In this document: in pieces, positions 15,971 through 24,254 of the stretch
Layout of the letters: each line of letters starts with the position of its first letter
Position numbering within the stretch: position 1 is the first letter of the stretch
DNA from: JAZDOK01 sp043798715
GTDB lineage: Bacteria; Vulcanimicrobiota; JAZDOK01
DNA: 43,053 bases
Reading direction: 5' to 3'
Assembly (NCBI GenBank): GCA_043798715.1
Contig: JAZDOK010000094.1
Location: 1-43,053 of the forward strand
Position numbers and translations under genes: made by a program
Notes under the pieces: model-generated
Told to the model about the DNA's origin: nothing
What the model saw: the letters and a program-made list of their open reading frames with translations, nothing else
Database searches by the model: none

Positions 15971-16801
15971 ATGGAAGCTATCGTTCAAATGCTTGGGGTG
16001 ACGGGAACAATTGTCGCGGTTTTTCTGATTATCGTCCTCCCCCAGATGATCAGGATTGTCCAGGAATGGGAGCGGGGGGTCATTTTTCGTCTGGGGAAAT
16101 ATGATCGCACCAGGGGGCCGGGCCTGATTTTTCTCATCCCAATCATTGACAAGATGCTCAAGGTAGATCTTCGGGTCATCACTATGGAAGTTCCACCTCA
16201 GGAAGTCATCACAAAAGATAACGTGACGATGAAGGTGAACGCGGTCATCTACTTCCGGGTCATCAGCCCGGATAGCGCCGTCATCAAGGTCCTGGATTAC
16301 ATTCGGGCCACCTCCCAGATTGCGCAGACCACTCTGCGTTCCATCCTGGGTCAGTCGGAGTTGGATGAAATCCTGGCGAAGCGGGATCAGATCAACGAAA
16401 AACTTCAAGTGATTATTGATGAACAAACCGAGCCTTGGGGAATAAAAGTCTCCGTCGTCGAGATCAAGGACGTGGAGCTTCCGCAGACGATGCAGAGGGC
16501 GATGGCCAAGCAGGCCGAAGCCGAGCGCGAAAAGCGGGCCAAGGTCATCCATGCCGAGGGAGAATTCCTGGCGGCCCAGAGACTGCAGGATGCGGCCAAG
16601 GTCATTCAGCAGGAGCCGGCAGCCCTTCAGCTCCGCTATCTTCAGACCTTAACCGAGATAGCGGTGGAGAAGAGTTCGACCATTCTCTTCCCGGTCCCCA
16701 TCGACACCTTGAAGCCTTTCCTGACGGGCTGGAGCGGCATGCCGCCGGAAAAACCGGCCATTGACAAGCCGGTTCTTCCTCCCAAGAAATCTACTGAGTA
16801 A
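15971..16801 (+). CDS. slipin / stomatin-like SPFH protein
   Basis: 276 residues. An N-terminal membrane hairpin (about 8-27), then an SPFH domain (about 30-190) with QEWERGVIFRLGKYDRTRGPGL and VPPQEVITKDNVTMKVNAVIYFRV, followed by an Ala/Glu-rich coiled coil (about 175-225; AKQAEAEREKRAKVIHAEGE) that drives oligomerisation. Slipins organise membrane microdomains and are processed by the NfeD protease encoded with them; both NfeD forms lie directly upstream. The extreme C-terminus (FPVPIDTLKPFLTGW) is the type of hydrophobic tail cut by long NfeD in the archaeal model. SD AGGAGG precedes ATG 15971. Confidence 0.94.
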   Translation: MEAIVQMLGVTGTIVAVFLIIVLPQMIRIVQEWERGVIFRLGKYDRTRGPGLIFLIPIIDKMLKVDLRVITMEVPPQEVITKDNVTMKVNAVIYFRVISPDSAVIKVLDYIRATSQIAQTTLRSILGQSELDEILAKRDQINEKLQVIIDEQTEPWGIKVSVVEIKDVELPQTMQRAMAKQAEAEREKRAKVIHAEGEFLAAQRLQDAAKVIQQEPAALQLRYLQTLTEIAVEKSSTILFPVPIDTLKPFLTGWSGMPPEKPAIDKPVLPPKKSTE

Positions 16802-16812
16802 ACCGGTATAAT

Positions 16813-17706
16813 ATGGAAGTCTATATAGATGGGAAATTCCACCCGGCTGAGGAGGCCAGGATCTCGGTCTGGGACCACGGTCTTCTCTACGGCGACGGGG
16901 TCTTTGAGGGCATCCGGGTCTATGGGGATCGCGTCTTCCGGCTGGATGAGCACTTAAAGCGTCTCTACGATTCAGCCCGCTCCATAGCGCTTAAGATCCC
17001 GCTTTCGAGGCATGAGCTGAAAGGGGTCACCCTGGAGTGCTGCCGGCGGAACAAAATGAGCGATGGCTACATCCGCATCGTGGTTACCCGGGGTCGCGGC
17101 GACCTGGGGATAGACCCGAGAAAGTGTGCCCGGGCGACCCTGATCGTCATCGTGGACAATATTTCGCTCTTCCCGGCTGAGTCCTATGATAAAGGAGTCC
17201 GGGTGGTCACCGCGGCCACCCGCAAACATGCACCCGCAACTCTCAGCCCCCGGATAAAATCACTGAATTATCTAAACAATATAATGGCCAAGCTGGAAGC
17301 TATCCATGCCGGTGTGTCGGAGGCTGTCATGCTTAACGCGGAAGGCTACGTGACGGAGGGCACCGGCGATAATATTTTCATAATGAGCGAGGGAATTCTC
17401 AAGACACCCCCTGTTTTTGTCGGCCTTCTCGATGGAGTTACCAGGAACGTGGTCCTCAAGCTCGCAGAGGAGCTTGGGATTCCCACTGAAGAAGCAAAGT
17501 TGACGATGCATGACCTCTACACGGCGGATGAGGTCTTTCTCACCGGGACGGCCGCCGAGTTGGTTCCGGTGGTGGAAATTGACGGAAGGCCCATCGGGGA
17601 GGGGAAGCCCGGGAGTATTTATGCCCGCCTCAGGGATGCCTTTAAAAAATTGACTTCCCTGGAAGGGGATTTCATTCTTGAGGGAGAACATCTCTCCGTC
17701 AGTTAA
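16813..17706 (+). CDS. ilvE: branched-chain amino acid aminotransferase (class IV)
   Basis: Transaminates 2-oxo acids to Val, Leu and Ile with glutamate, using PLP. 297 residues of fold-type IV. Features include VWDHGLLYGDGVFEGIRVY (19-37), PLP lysine K149 in SPRIKSLNYLNNIMAK, EAVMLNAEGYVTEGTGDNIF, and DEVFLTGTAAELVPVVEIDGR near the C-terminus. D-amino-acid aminotransferases share the fold, but the N-terminal block and length favour ilvE. It starts 12 bases after the slipin stop without a clear SD, so translation may depend on the upstream gene. A TATAAT touches the ATG but is too close to drive this start codon. Confidence 0.92.
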   Translation: MEVYIDGKFHPAEEARISVWDHGLLYGDGVFEGIRVYGDRVFRLDEHLKRLYDSARSIALKIPLSRHELKGVTLECCRRNKMSDGYIRIVVTRGRGDLGIDPRKCARATLIVIVDNISLFPAESYDKGVRVVTAATRKHAPATLSPRIKSLNYLNNIMAKLEAIHAGVSEAVMLNAEGYVTEGTGDNIFIMSEGILKTPPVFVGLLDGVTRNVVLKLAEELGIPTEEAKLTMHDLYTADEVFLTGTAAELVPVVEIDGRPIGEGKPGSIYARLRDAFKKLTSLEGDFILEGEHLSVS

Positions 17707-17721
17707 AATTGGTGACCATGT

Positions 17722-17799
<78 letters not shown>

Positions 17800-17826
17800 T
17801 TCAATCCCCTTTCATTACTTTCGCCT

Positions 17827-17866
17827 GCCTCCTGTTTTTTCTTAGTCGAACGGAGGCGTATTTTTT
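17827..17866 (+). terminator. possible terminator or attenuator between tRNA-Pro and pfk
   Basis: GCCTCC (17827-17832) pairs with GGAGGC (17852-17857) across a 19-base loop and is followed by T6 at 17861-17866. The SD of the pfk gene (AAGGAGG) starts at once after the T-run. The loop is long, so the stem is only moderately stable. Confidence 0.35.
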
Positions 17867-17881
17867 AAGGAGGTTGAAAAC

Positions 17882-18964
17882 ATGAGTAAGAAAATAGGGC
17901 TTCTGACCGGGGGCGGGGACTGCCCGGGCCTCAATGCGGCGCTCAGGGCGGTGGTCAAAGCCTCCATGGGCATGGGTTCCGAAGTAATAGGGTTCAAGGA
18001 CGGCTACAAGGGGCTGGTGCAGAACAATTACATCCATTTTCAGTCCGGCGACGTCTCGGGAATTCTTGACCGGGGCGGCACCATCCTGGGGACTTCCAAC
18101 AGAGACAACCCCTTCCACTTCAAGGTGGAGGTGGAAGGCCGGACCGAGTACCGGGACATGTCCGGGCGGGTCAGGGAGAACCTCCAGATGCACGAAATTT
18201 CCTGCATAGTCCTTATAGGAGGCGACGGCACCCTGACCTCGGGACGGGATTTTGCCAGGATGGGCCTCAACGTGGTCGGCGTGCCGAAGACCATTGACAA
18301 CGATCTTTGCGGGACTGATTACACCTTCGGCTTCATGACGGCGGTCAACACCGCAACCGATGCGATAGACAAGCTGCATACCACCGCCGAGTCCCATCAC
18401 CGCGTAATGATCCTCGAGGTCATGGGCCGATATGCCGGATGGATCGCCCTGGAATCCGGAATAGCAGGCGGGGCCGACGTAATTCTCATGCCGGAGATCC
18501 CCTATGACATCGGAAAGGTCGCCCTGAACGTAATTGCGAGGAAGAATGCCGGCAAGAATTTCAGCATCGTCGTAGTCGCCGAAGGCGCCAAGCAGGCCGG
18601 CGGAGACGTGGTTGTAAGCAAGGTTATCAAAGACAGCCCCGATCCGGTCCGCCTCGGCGGCATCGGAAACAGGATAGCGGATGAGCTGGAAAAGCTCACG
18701 GGAATCGAGACCAGGGTGACCGTGCTGGGCCACCTCCAGAGGGGGGGAAGGCCTTCCCCGTTTGACCGCATCCTGGCCACGCGTTACGGAGTGGCCGCGG
18801 CCAATCTGGTGGAGCGGGGGGAATTCGGGAAGATGGTCTGCCTGCAGGGAGGGGTAATCACCTCCATTCCCCTGGAGGATGCCGTGGGAAAACTCAAGAC
18901 CGTCCCCCCGGATGGAGAGATCGTCACGATCGCCAAGAGCCTGGGGGTCGGTTTCGGAGATTGA
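17882..18964 (+). CDS. pfkA: 6-phosphofructokinase, mixed-type active site
   Basis: Phosphorylates fructose 6-phosphate to fructose 1,6-bisphosphate. 360 residues, longer than the classic 320-residue ATP enzyme. Motifs include GGGDCPGLNAALR (10-22), GGDGT with G116, PKTIDND with K136, EVMGRYAGWIAL, and GHLQRGGRPSPFDR. In this family Gly at the first site goes with ATP, while Lys at the second is typical of PPi-linked enzymes. The Gly/Lys combination is that of group III (mixed-substrate-type) PFKs, most of which use ATP, but the phosphate donor cannot be decided here. SD AAGGAGG precedes the ATG. Confidence 0.93.
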   Translation: MSKKIGLLTGGGDCPGLNAALRAVVKASMGMGSEVIGFKDGYKGLVQNNYIHFQSGDVSGILDRGGTILGTSNRDNPFHFKVEVEGRTEYRDMSGRVRENLQMHEISCIVLIGGDGTLTSGRDFARMGLNVVGVPKTIDNDLCGTDYTFGFMTAVNTATDAIDKLHTTAESHHRVMILEVMGRYAGWIALESGIAGGADVILMPEIPYDIGKVALNVIARKNAGKNFSIVVVAEGAKQAGGDVVVSKVIKDSPDPVRLGGIGNRIADELEKLTGIETRVTVLGHLQRGGRPSPFDRILATRYGVAAANLVERGEFGKMVCLQGGVITSIPLEDAVGKLKTVPPDGEIVTIAKSLGVGFGD

Positions 18965-19045
18965 AGAGGCTAGGGATCATAAAAATCAACTGCGCTTCGC
19001 GATAGATCGTCTGGACACTCAAAGTATACGGAGAAAATAAAGAAG

Positions 19046-22000
19046 ATGAAGACGCGGTTTTGGCTCCTGATTTTTCTTGTATTGACGGGCGTTCTGGCGC
19101 TTATGAACTGTGGTGCCGCCGTTCCCGGGAGCCAGGCCCTGGAATTTAAAGTGCTGGGGCAGAAGGAGCTTTTTTCGGGGGCCTTCGCCTCGCTTCGCGT
19201 CATAACTTATGACAGCGTATCGAACGAGCCGCTCTCTCAGATCCCCGTCAAGATCAGCATCCTGCCGCAAAAGAGCCAGGATCGCCGGCAGCTTTACCAG
19301 GGGCTCTCCAACGCGCATGGAACACTTGACGCCCGCTTTCAAATTCCGTCATACCTCGAGGGGAAAGCCACCCTCATTGTTTCGGTCGGCGAAGAGGAGC
19401 AGCCTCAGGAGATGGAGTCGGCCATAACGGTTAAAAAGGGACTCCGGCTCTACCTCACAACTGATAAACCGCTCTATCAGCCGGGGCAGGTCATTCACAT
19501 AAGAACTCTAGGGCTTTTGATTCCGTCACTCATTCCTCCCGGGGGGAGTAAGGCAACCCTTGAAGTTGAGGATCCGAAAGGAAATAAGATATTCAGGAAA
19601 TCCGGCACGGCGTCGAAATTCGGCATTTATTCGGCGGAATTTCAACTGGCCGACGAACTGAACCTCGGGGAATACCGCGTGCGCGCAATAATGGCCGGGG
19701 AGGAGCAGGAAAGGACCATCCTGGTCAAACGATATGTTCTGCCCAAGTTCGCCGTCACCCTCAAGACGCAGAAACCATACTACCTGCCAGGGGAAACGAT
19801 CAGGGGGCGGGTCAAGGCCGAGTATTTCTTCGGGAAACCTGTAGCCGGGAGCAGAGTCAACGTGGAGCTTTCAACCTTCGATACCCGCTTTGAAAAGGTG
19901 GGCTCGGCGTCCGGTAAGACCACGGGAGAAGGCTTTTATTCCTTTGAACTCAAGCTCCCTTCCTACCTGGTGGGCCAGCCCCTCGAAAAGGGGAGGGCCC
20001 AGGTTTGGCTTGAGGCCAGGGTGACTGACGAGGCGGAACACGCCGAGAAAAAAAAGATCGCAGTTCCAGTGGCGCAGGAGGCCATAAAGATTGACGTGAT
20101 CCCCGAGAGCGGGAAGCTTAAAGCAGGCATTGAAAACAGAATCTACTGCGTCACCAGTTACCCCGATGGGAGCCCGGCTTCCACCCGGATAGATGTTCAG
20201 GTGGACGACAAAAAGAGCCGCATTTTTACCGATTCAAGCGGTTTTGCAGAGTTTTCCATAACGCCGGGTTCTTCTTCGGCACCCAGTATTCGTCTTGAAG
20301 CTGCGGATGACAAGGGAAATAAAAGCCTGTTAAATCCCGATTTGTCCTTAGACAAAAATAATGACGCCCTGATTCTACGCCTCAACAGGCCGGTCCTTAA
20401 AGCGGGCGAGACACTTTCGGGCGAGGTAATTTCCGGGGACGGCAGAGGCACCGTCTATCTCGACATCCTGCAGGACGGCCAGACGGTTGTTACCAGGAGC
20501 CTGACGCTCAGTAACGGGCGGGGCAATTTTTCTTTAAACATAACCGCCGACCTCAGGGGAACCCTGACCCTCCACGCCTACAGGATTCTCAAGACCGAGG
20601 ACATTGTAAGGGATTCCAAGCTGCTTCTGATCCTGCCGGGCAATGACCTTAAGGTCGAAATTCGGCCGCACCGCAAGGTTTACATCCCCGGGAGCGCCGC
20701 CAAGGTTAATTTTCAGGTAAGTGACGCCAAAGGGTATCCGGCGCCCGCGGCCATAGGCCTTGATATTGTTGACGAGGCCGTCTTTGCCTTGGGCGAGGCC
20801 CAGAGCGGCCTCCCGCGCGTCTATTTTCTTCTTGAAAAGGAGCTGTTGGAGCCGAAATATGAGATTCACGGCATGGGCGCCATGGATCTCATTCTCAAGA
20901 AACCGGTAAAGGATTCCGTGGAGGAAAACCTGGCCAGGGTTATCTTTTCCAGGGTCCCAGAAGGAGAGCCCTTCAGCATCAACATGGATTCGCAACGGAT
21001 GAAGCTGGAGAAAGTAGCCGGGGATTTCGAGATTATTTCCGATGCCCTGAACCGCTATTATGAGAAAAAACACGCCTATCCCGGCAGCGGCCGGCAGAGT
21101 GAACTCATCTCAGGGGGGTATATCAAGAAGGACAATCTGGTGGACCCATGGGGAAATCCCTATGAAATCCAGGTAGCGGGGGGATTTCCCAGGATTTTGT
21201 GCAAGGGGCCGGACGGCCTGGCCGGGACTTACGACGACATTGATCAAAAGACAATCTACAAGCTGGTGCGGAGGTTAAACATACCTGAAGATATCCTGAT
21301 GGCGCGTGATGTCATGGTTTTAAATGGGCTCGCAGGGGCCAGGAAAGGAACCATGGCCTCCGGCAAGCCGCCTTCCACCGCCTCATCTTCCCGGACCGCG
21401 GTGCGAATCCGCGAGGATTTTCCTGAAACTCTATATACCAATCCTCAGATTCTCACCAACGATAATGGCTTCGCCACGCAGGAAATACAGGTGGGCGATT
21501 CCATAACCACCTTCCGGATCTCCGCTTTCGCCAATTCCCTGAGGGGCGAGATGGGGCAGGCCGCCGAGCCGCTAAGGGTGTTCCAGGACTTCTTCATCGA
21601 TCTCGACCTGCCGGCGGCCCTCACCCGCAACGACGAAATAGCGCTCCCGGTAGCGCTTTACAACTATCTAAAGACGCCTCAGAGAGTGGAGCTGGAACTG
21701 GACACCTCCTCCGCCTGGTTTACCCTCATGGACAGGACCTACAAGGCGGTGACCCTGGCGCCAAACGAAGTGAGAGTCATCTATTTCAGGATCAAGGTCA
21801 CTGAACCCGGCTGGCACAAGGTGACGGTGAAAGCGCAGGGAGGCCAGATGTCGGATGCCGTGCGCCGGGAAATAGAAGTCCTTCCGGACGGGAAAGAATT
21901 TGTCCTGAGCCAGAGCGGACGCCTTCAGAAATCCTCAAAAGTCATGCTTAACATTCCAAAGGATGCCATACCCGGCGCCAGTAAAATTCTGGTCACCATC

Positions 22001-23506
22001 TACCCGGGAATTTTCTCCCAGGTCATGGACGGGATGGACAAAATTTTCCAGATGCCGTACGGCTGCTTTGAGCAGACCTCATCCACGACCTACCCCAACG
22101 TGCTGGTTCTGGATTATCTCCAGCGAGCGGGAAAGGTCGCCCCCGATATTCGCATGAAGGCCGAGGGATTCATCAACGCCGGTTACCAGAGGCTCTTGTC
22201 CTACGAGGTTTCAGGCGGCGGTTTCTCGTGGTTCGGCCAGGCCCCGGCCAACAAGATCCTGACGGCTTTCGGGGTGATGGAGTTCAAGGACATGTCGGCG
22301 GTTTACGATATTGACACGGGCGTCATCGGAAGGACACAGCGCTGGCTTCTAAACCAGCAGGAACAAGACGGTTCCTGGGCGCCGGACGCTCAGTACCTGC
22401 ATGCCGACTCATGGGCCGCCATCCAGGACAATCATCTGCCGGTTACCGCCTACATCGCCTGGAGCCTGCTCGAATCAGGATGCCGGGACGCGAAAGTGGA
22501 GAAAGCCCTGCGGTATATAAGAGAACATCTCGCAAGAGCGGATGCTCCCTACATCCTGGCTCTATGCGCCAACGCACTGGTGGCGGACGACCCCCAAAGC
22601 CGGGCCTCCCTGGAAGCTCTGAACAGGCTGGTTTCTCTCAGTAAGGAAGAGAAAGGTTCTACCTGGTGGGAAAGTTCCATTAAGACCGCCACTTTTTCTC
22701 ACGGCGTCGTGGCCGGAATAGAGACAAGCGCCCTGGCCCTGATCGCCCTCATGAAAGCCGGCGGATACGAGAGTCTGTCCCGGCAGGTCATAGCCTGGCT
22801 GGTAAAGGTCAAGGATCCCAGGGGGACCTGGCATTCGACGCAGGCCACCATTTTGGCCATGAAGGCCCTCGTTCTATCTCAGGAAAAGGCCGCCAGGGCG
22901 GCAAATGGAAAAGTAGCCATCCAGGTAAACGGCCGGGGAGAGGAAACCTGCTCGATCACGCCTGAAGATTATGACATCTTCCGCCTGTTTGATTTCGGAT
23001 CGGAAACTAAAAACGGTGAAAACACTGTTGAACTCAACTACAATGGGTCCGGTGATTGTTACTATCAGGCCGTTGCCAGATACTATATTCCCTGGAATCA
23101 GGTTGCGGATGGGGCCAGGGACGAAACTTTGCGAGTGGGAGTTTCCTATGACCGCGCAACGCTCTCCCAGAACGATTTTCTGACCTGCCGGGTGCAGGTT
23201 AAGAACCTCGTCAAAAAGCCGCTCCAGATGATCATCGTGGACTTGGGCGTTCCTCCGGGATTCGAGGTTCAGACGGCCGATCTCGAAGAACTGGTCACAT
23301 TAAAAAGAATTAAAAAATACACATTGTCCGCCCGGCAGATAATTGCCTACCTCGAGGGAATGAGCCCTCTGGAGAGCCTTGATTTCAGTTACAGGTTGAG
23401 GGCCAAGTTCCCGATCCGCGCCAAGTCTCCTCAGTCCCGGGTCTATGAATACTATAATCCGGAAACAGGAAGCACCGCTCCGCCCGCTCTGCTGGAAATA
23501 AAGTAG
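19046..23506 (+). CDS. bacterial alpha-2-macroglobulin with embedded pseudopilin-like domain
   Basis: 1486 residues. A signal peptide (1-21) ends at C22 (LALMNC), a poor lipobox, so lipidation is uncertain. Tandem macroglobulin beta domains follow (about 30-640; RLYLTTDKPLYQPGQVIHIR at about 135). Residues 655-735 look like the C-terminal part of the type II secretion pseudopilin GspG, with YYEKKHAYP, DPWGNPY (700-706) and GPDGLAGTYDDID. A low-complexity, Ser/Lys-rich linker (about 755-785) precedes VRIREDFPETLYTNPQ. The intact thioester motif is CFEQ (C1007-Q1010), within an alpha/alpha toroid (about 980-1280); a receptor-binding-like beta domain ends the protein. Such proteins are thought to trap attacking proteases in the periplasm. 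No penicillin-binding protein partner (pbpC) lies beside it. Confidence 0.92.
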   Translation: MKTRFWLLIFLVLTGVLALMNCGAAVPGSQALEFKVLGQKELFSGAFASLRVITYDSVSNEPLSQIPVKISILPQKSQDRRQLYQGLSNAHGTLDARFQIPSYLEGKATLIVSVGEEEQPQEMESAITVKKGLRLYLTTDKPLYQPGQVIHIRTLGLLIPSLIPPGGSKATLEVEDPKGNKIFRKSGTASKFGIYSAEFQLADELNLGEYRVRAIMAGEEQERTILVKRYVLPKFAVTLKTQKPYYLPGETIRGRVKAEYFFGKPVAGSRVNVELSTFDTRFEKVGSASGKTTGEGFYSFELKLPSYLVGQPLEKGRAQVWLEARVTDEAEHAEKKKIAVPVAQEAIKIDVIPESGKLKAGIENRIYCVTSYPDGSPASTRIDVQVDDKKSRIFTDSSGFAEFSITPGSSSAPSIRLEAADDKGNKSLLNPDLSLDKNNDALILRLNRPVLKAGETLSGEVISGDGRGTVYLDILQDGQTVVTRSLTLSNGRGNFSLNITADLRGTLTLHAYRILKTEDIVRDSKLLLILPGNDLKVEIRPHRKVYIPGSAAKVNFQVSDAKGYPAPAAIGLDIVDEAVFALGEAQSGLPRVYFLLEKELLEPKYEIHGMGAMDLILKKPVKDSVEENLARVIFSRVPEGEPFSINMDSQRMKLEKVAGDFEIISDALNRYYEKKHAYPGSGRQSELISGGYIKKDNLVDPWGNPYEIQVAGGFPRILCKGPDGLAGTYDDIDQKTIYKLVRRLNIPEDILMARDVMVLNGLAGARKGTMASGKPPSTASSSRTAVRIREDFPETLYTNPQILTNDNGFATQEIQVGDSITTFRISAFANSLRGEMGQAAEPLRVFQDFFIDLDLPAALTRNDEIALPVALYNYLKTPQRVELELDTSSAWFTLMDRTYKAVTLAPNEVRVIYFRIKVTEPGWHKVTVKAQGGQMSDAVRREIEVLPDGKEFVLSQSGRLQKSSKVMLNIPKDAIPGASKILVTIYPGIFSQVMDGMDKIFQMPYGCFEQTSSTTYPNVLVLDYLQRAGKVAPDIRMKAEGFINAGYQRLLSYEVSGGGFSWFGQAPANKILTAFGVMEFKDMSAVYDIDTGVIGRTQRWLLNQQEQDGSWAPDAQYLHADSWAAIQDNHLPVTAYIAWSLLESGCRDAKVEKALRYIREHLARADAPYILALCANALVADDPQSRASLEALNRLVSLSKEEKGSTWWESSIKTATFSHGVVAGIETSALALIALMKAGGYESLSRQVIAWLVKVKDPRGTWHSTQATILAMKALVLSQEKAARAANGKVAIQVNGRGEETCSITPEDYDIFRLFDFGSETKNGENTVELNYNGSGDCYYQAVARYYIPWNQVADGARDETLRVGVSYDRATLSQNDFLTCRVQVKNLVKKPLQMIIVDLGVPPGFEVQTADLEELVTLKRIKKYTLSARQIIAYLEGMSPLESLDFSYRLRAKFPIRAKSPQSRVYEYYNPETGSTAPPALLEIK

Positions 23507-23531
23507 GGGCGACCCACTGTGGTTGCTCGTC
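23503..23531. repeat. dispersed intergenic repeat, copy 1
   Basis: Begins GTAGGGGCGACCC and ends TGTGGTTGCTCGTC, overlapping the stop codon of the alpha-2-macroglobulin gene. GGGCGACC can pair with GGTTGCTC to form a small hairpin. A related sequence with CGTGGTTGCCCGA lies at 39230, also across a stop codon. Confidence 0.45.
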
Positions 23532-23551
23532 ATCCGATTAGGAGACCCTCA

Positions 23552-23588
23552 GTAGTATTGACAATAGTAGGATAAAAAGTTATACTAC
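23552..23588 (+). promoter_or_regulatory. mazEF promoter with flanking inverted-repeat operator
   Basis: Consensus promoter: TTGACA (23558-23563), 17-base spacer, TATACT (23581-23586). It is framed by a perfect inverted repeat, GTAGTAT at 23552-23558 and ATACTAC at 23582-23588, which touches both promoter boxes. This is a natural site for autorepression by the antitoxin or the toxin-antitoxin complex. Confidence 0.75.
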
Positions 23589-23610
23589 AGGTAGGAATGA
23601 AGGTGATGAC

Positions 23611-23859
23611 ATGAAGACAGCAATTTCCATGCCGGACGAACTCTTTCTTCTCGTTGATAAGAGAGCTAAAAAGATGAACATCTCCCGCAGCGAGTTCATC
23701 GCTTCCGCAGTTCGGGATTATGCCGAAAGGCAGAGCAATCATGAAATATTTGAGGCCTTGAATAATGCTTATCTGGAAAGGGAAACGGAAAAAGAGAAGA
23801 ATTTGAGGGATAAGAGCAAAAGATATTACGCGGCATTACTGGGAGAAGAAGAATGGTGA
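23611..23859 (+). CDS. ribbon-helix-helix antitoxin of a MazEF/PemIK-type pair
   Basis: 82 residues. The N-terminus (MKTAISMPDELFLLVDKRAKKMNISRSEFIASAVRDY) is a ribbon-helix-helix DNA-binding domain of the CopG/MazE type: a beta strand, then two helices. The C-terminal half is highly charged (ERETEKEKNLRDKSKRY), as expected for the flexible part that wraps the toxin. SD GAAGGTGAT precedes ATG 23611. It overlaps the toxin gene by 7 bases. It should neutralise the toxin and repress the promoter at 23552. Confidence 0.88.
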   Translation: MKTAISMPDELFLLVDKRAKKMNISRSEFIASAVRDYAERQSNHEIFEALNNAYLERETEKEKNLRDKSKRYYAALLGEEEW

Positions 23860-24215
23860 TCAGGCAGGGCGATGTCTTCTGGATCAATCTGGGCGCCCCG
23901 AGAGGTTCATCCCCGGGATACAGGCATCCCCATGTCGTTGTTCAGAACAATGTTTTCAACCGAAGCAGGCTCAATACGGTCGTTGTATGCGCCCTGACTT
24001 CCAGTTTAAAGAGGGCGCAAGCGCCGGGGAACATTCTTTTATCAAAAGGCGAAGCCAATTTGACAAAGCCCAGCGTGGTCAATGTTTCCCAGGTCATTAC
24101 GGTGGATAAGTCGGATTTAGTTGAAAAGATAGGCGCCTTGTCCCCTGAACGGGTCAATCAGGTCATAGAGGGACTCAAGATGCTGCTTGAACCGAAGGAC
24201 ATTACCGCTGATTGA
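23853..24215 (+). CDS. MazF/PemK-type endoribonuclease toxin
   Basis: 120 residues of the MazF family, which cleaves mRNA at short specific sequences. Signature IRQGDVFWINLGAPRGSSPGYRHPHVVV with the catalytic region Arg (RHPHVVV), the TSSLKRAQAPGNILL beta segment, and SVVNVSQVITVDKSDLVEKIGALS at about 74-97, which holds the conserved Thr/Ser. The length is normal and no residue appears missing, so it is probably active. It starts inside the last codons of the antitoxin (7-base overlap). Cleavage specificity cannot be predicted. Confidence 0.92.
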   Translation: MVIRQGDVFWINLGAPRGSSPGYRHPHVVVQNNVFNRSRLNTVVVCALTSSLKRAQAPGNILLSKGEANLTKPSVVNVSQVITVDKSDLVEKIGALSPERVNQVIEGLKMLLEPKDITAD

Positions 24216-24217
24216 AA

Positions 24218-24246
24218 TTGACCCGGGATCGGCTTTCTGGTATAAT
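24218..24246 (+). promoter_or_regulatory. sigma70 promoter giving a leaderless glycosyltransferase mRNA
   Basis: TTGACC (24218-24223), 17-base spacer, perfect TATAAT (24241-24246). The predicted start point (24252-24254) falls 1-3 bases before the GTG start codon at 24255, and no SD is present. The promoter begins 3 bases after the toxin gene stop. Confidence 0.72.
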
Positions 24247-24254
24247 TTACTCCT

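Noticed and set aside
16807..16812. TATAAT as a leaderless promoter of ilvE
   Set aside because: It touches the ATG, so transcription would start inside the coding region, and no -35 is correctly spaced.
21002..21250. Gene fusion by assembly error to explain the GspG-like segment
   Set aside because: The frame is continuous on both sides, codon use is the same and no other secretion gene is adjacent, so a natural domain insertion is more likely.
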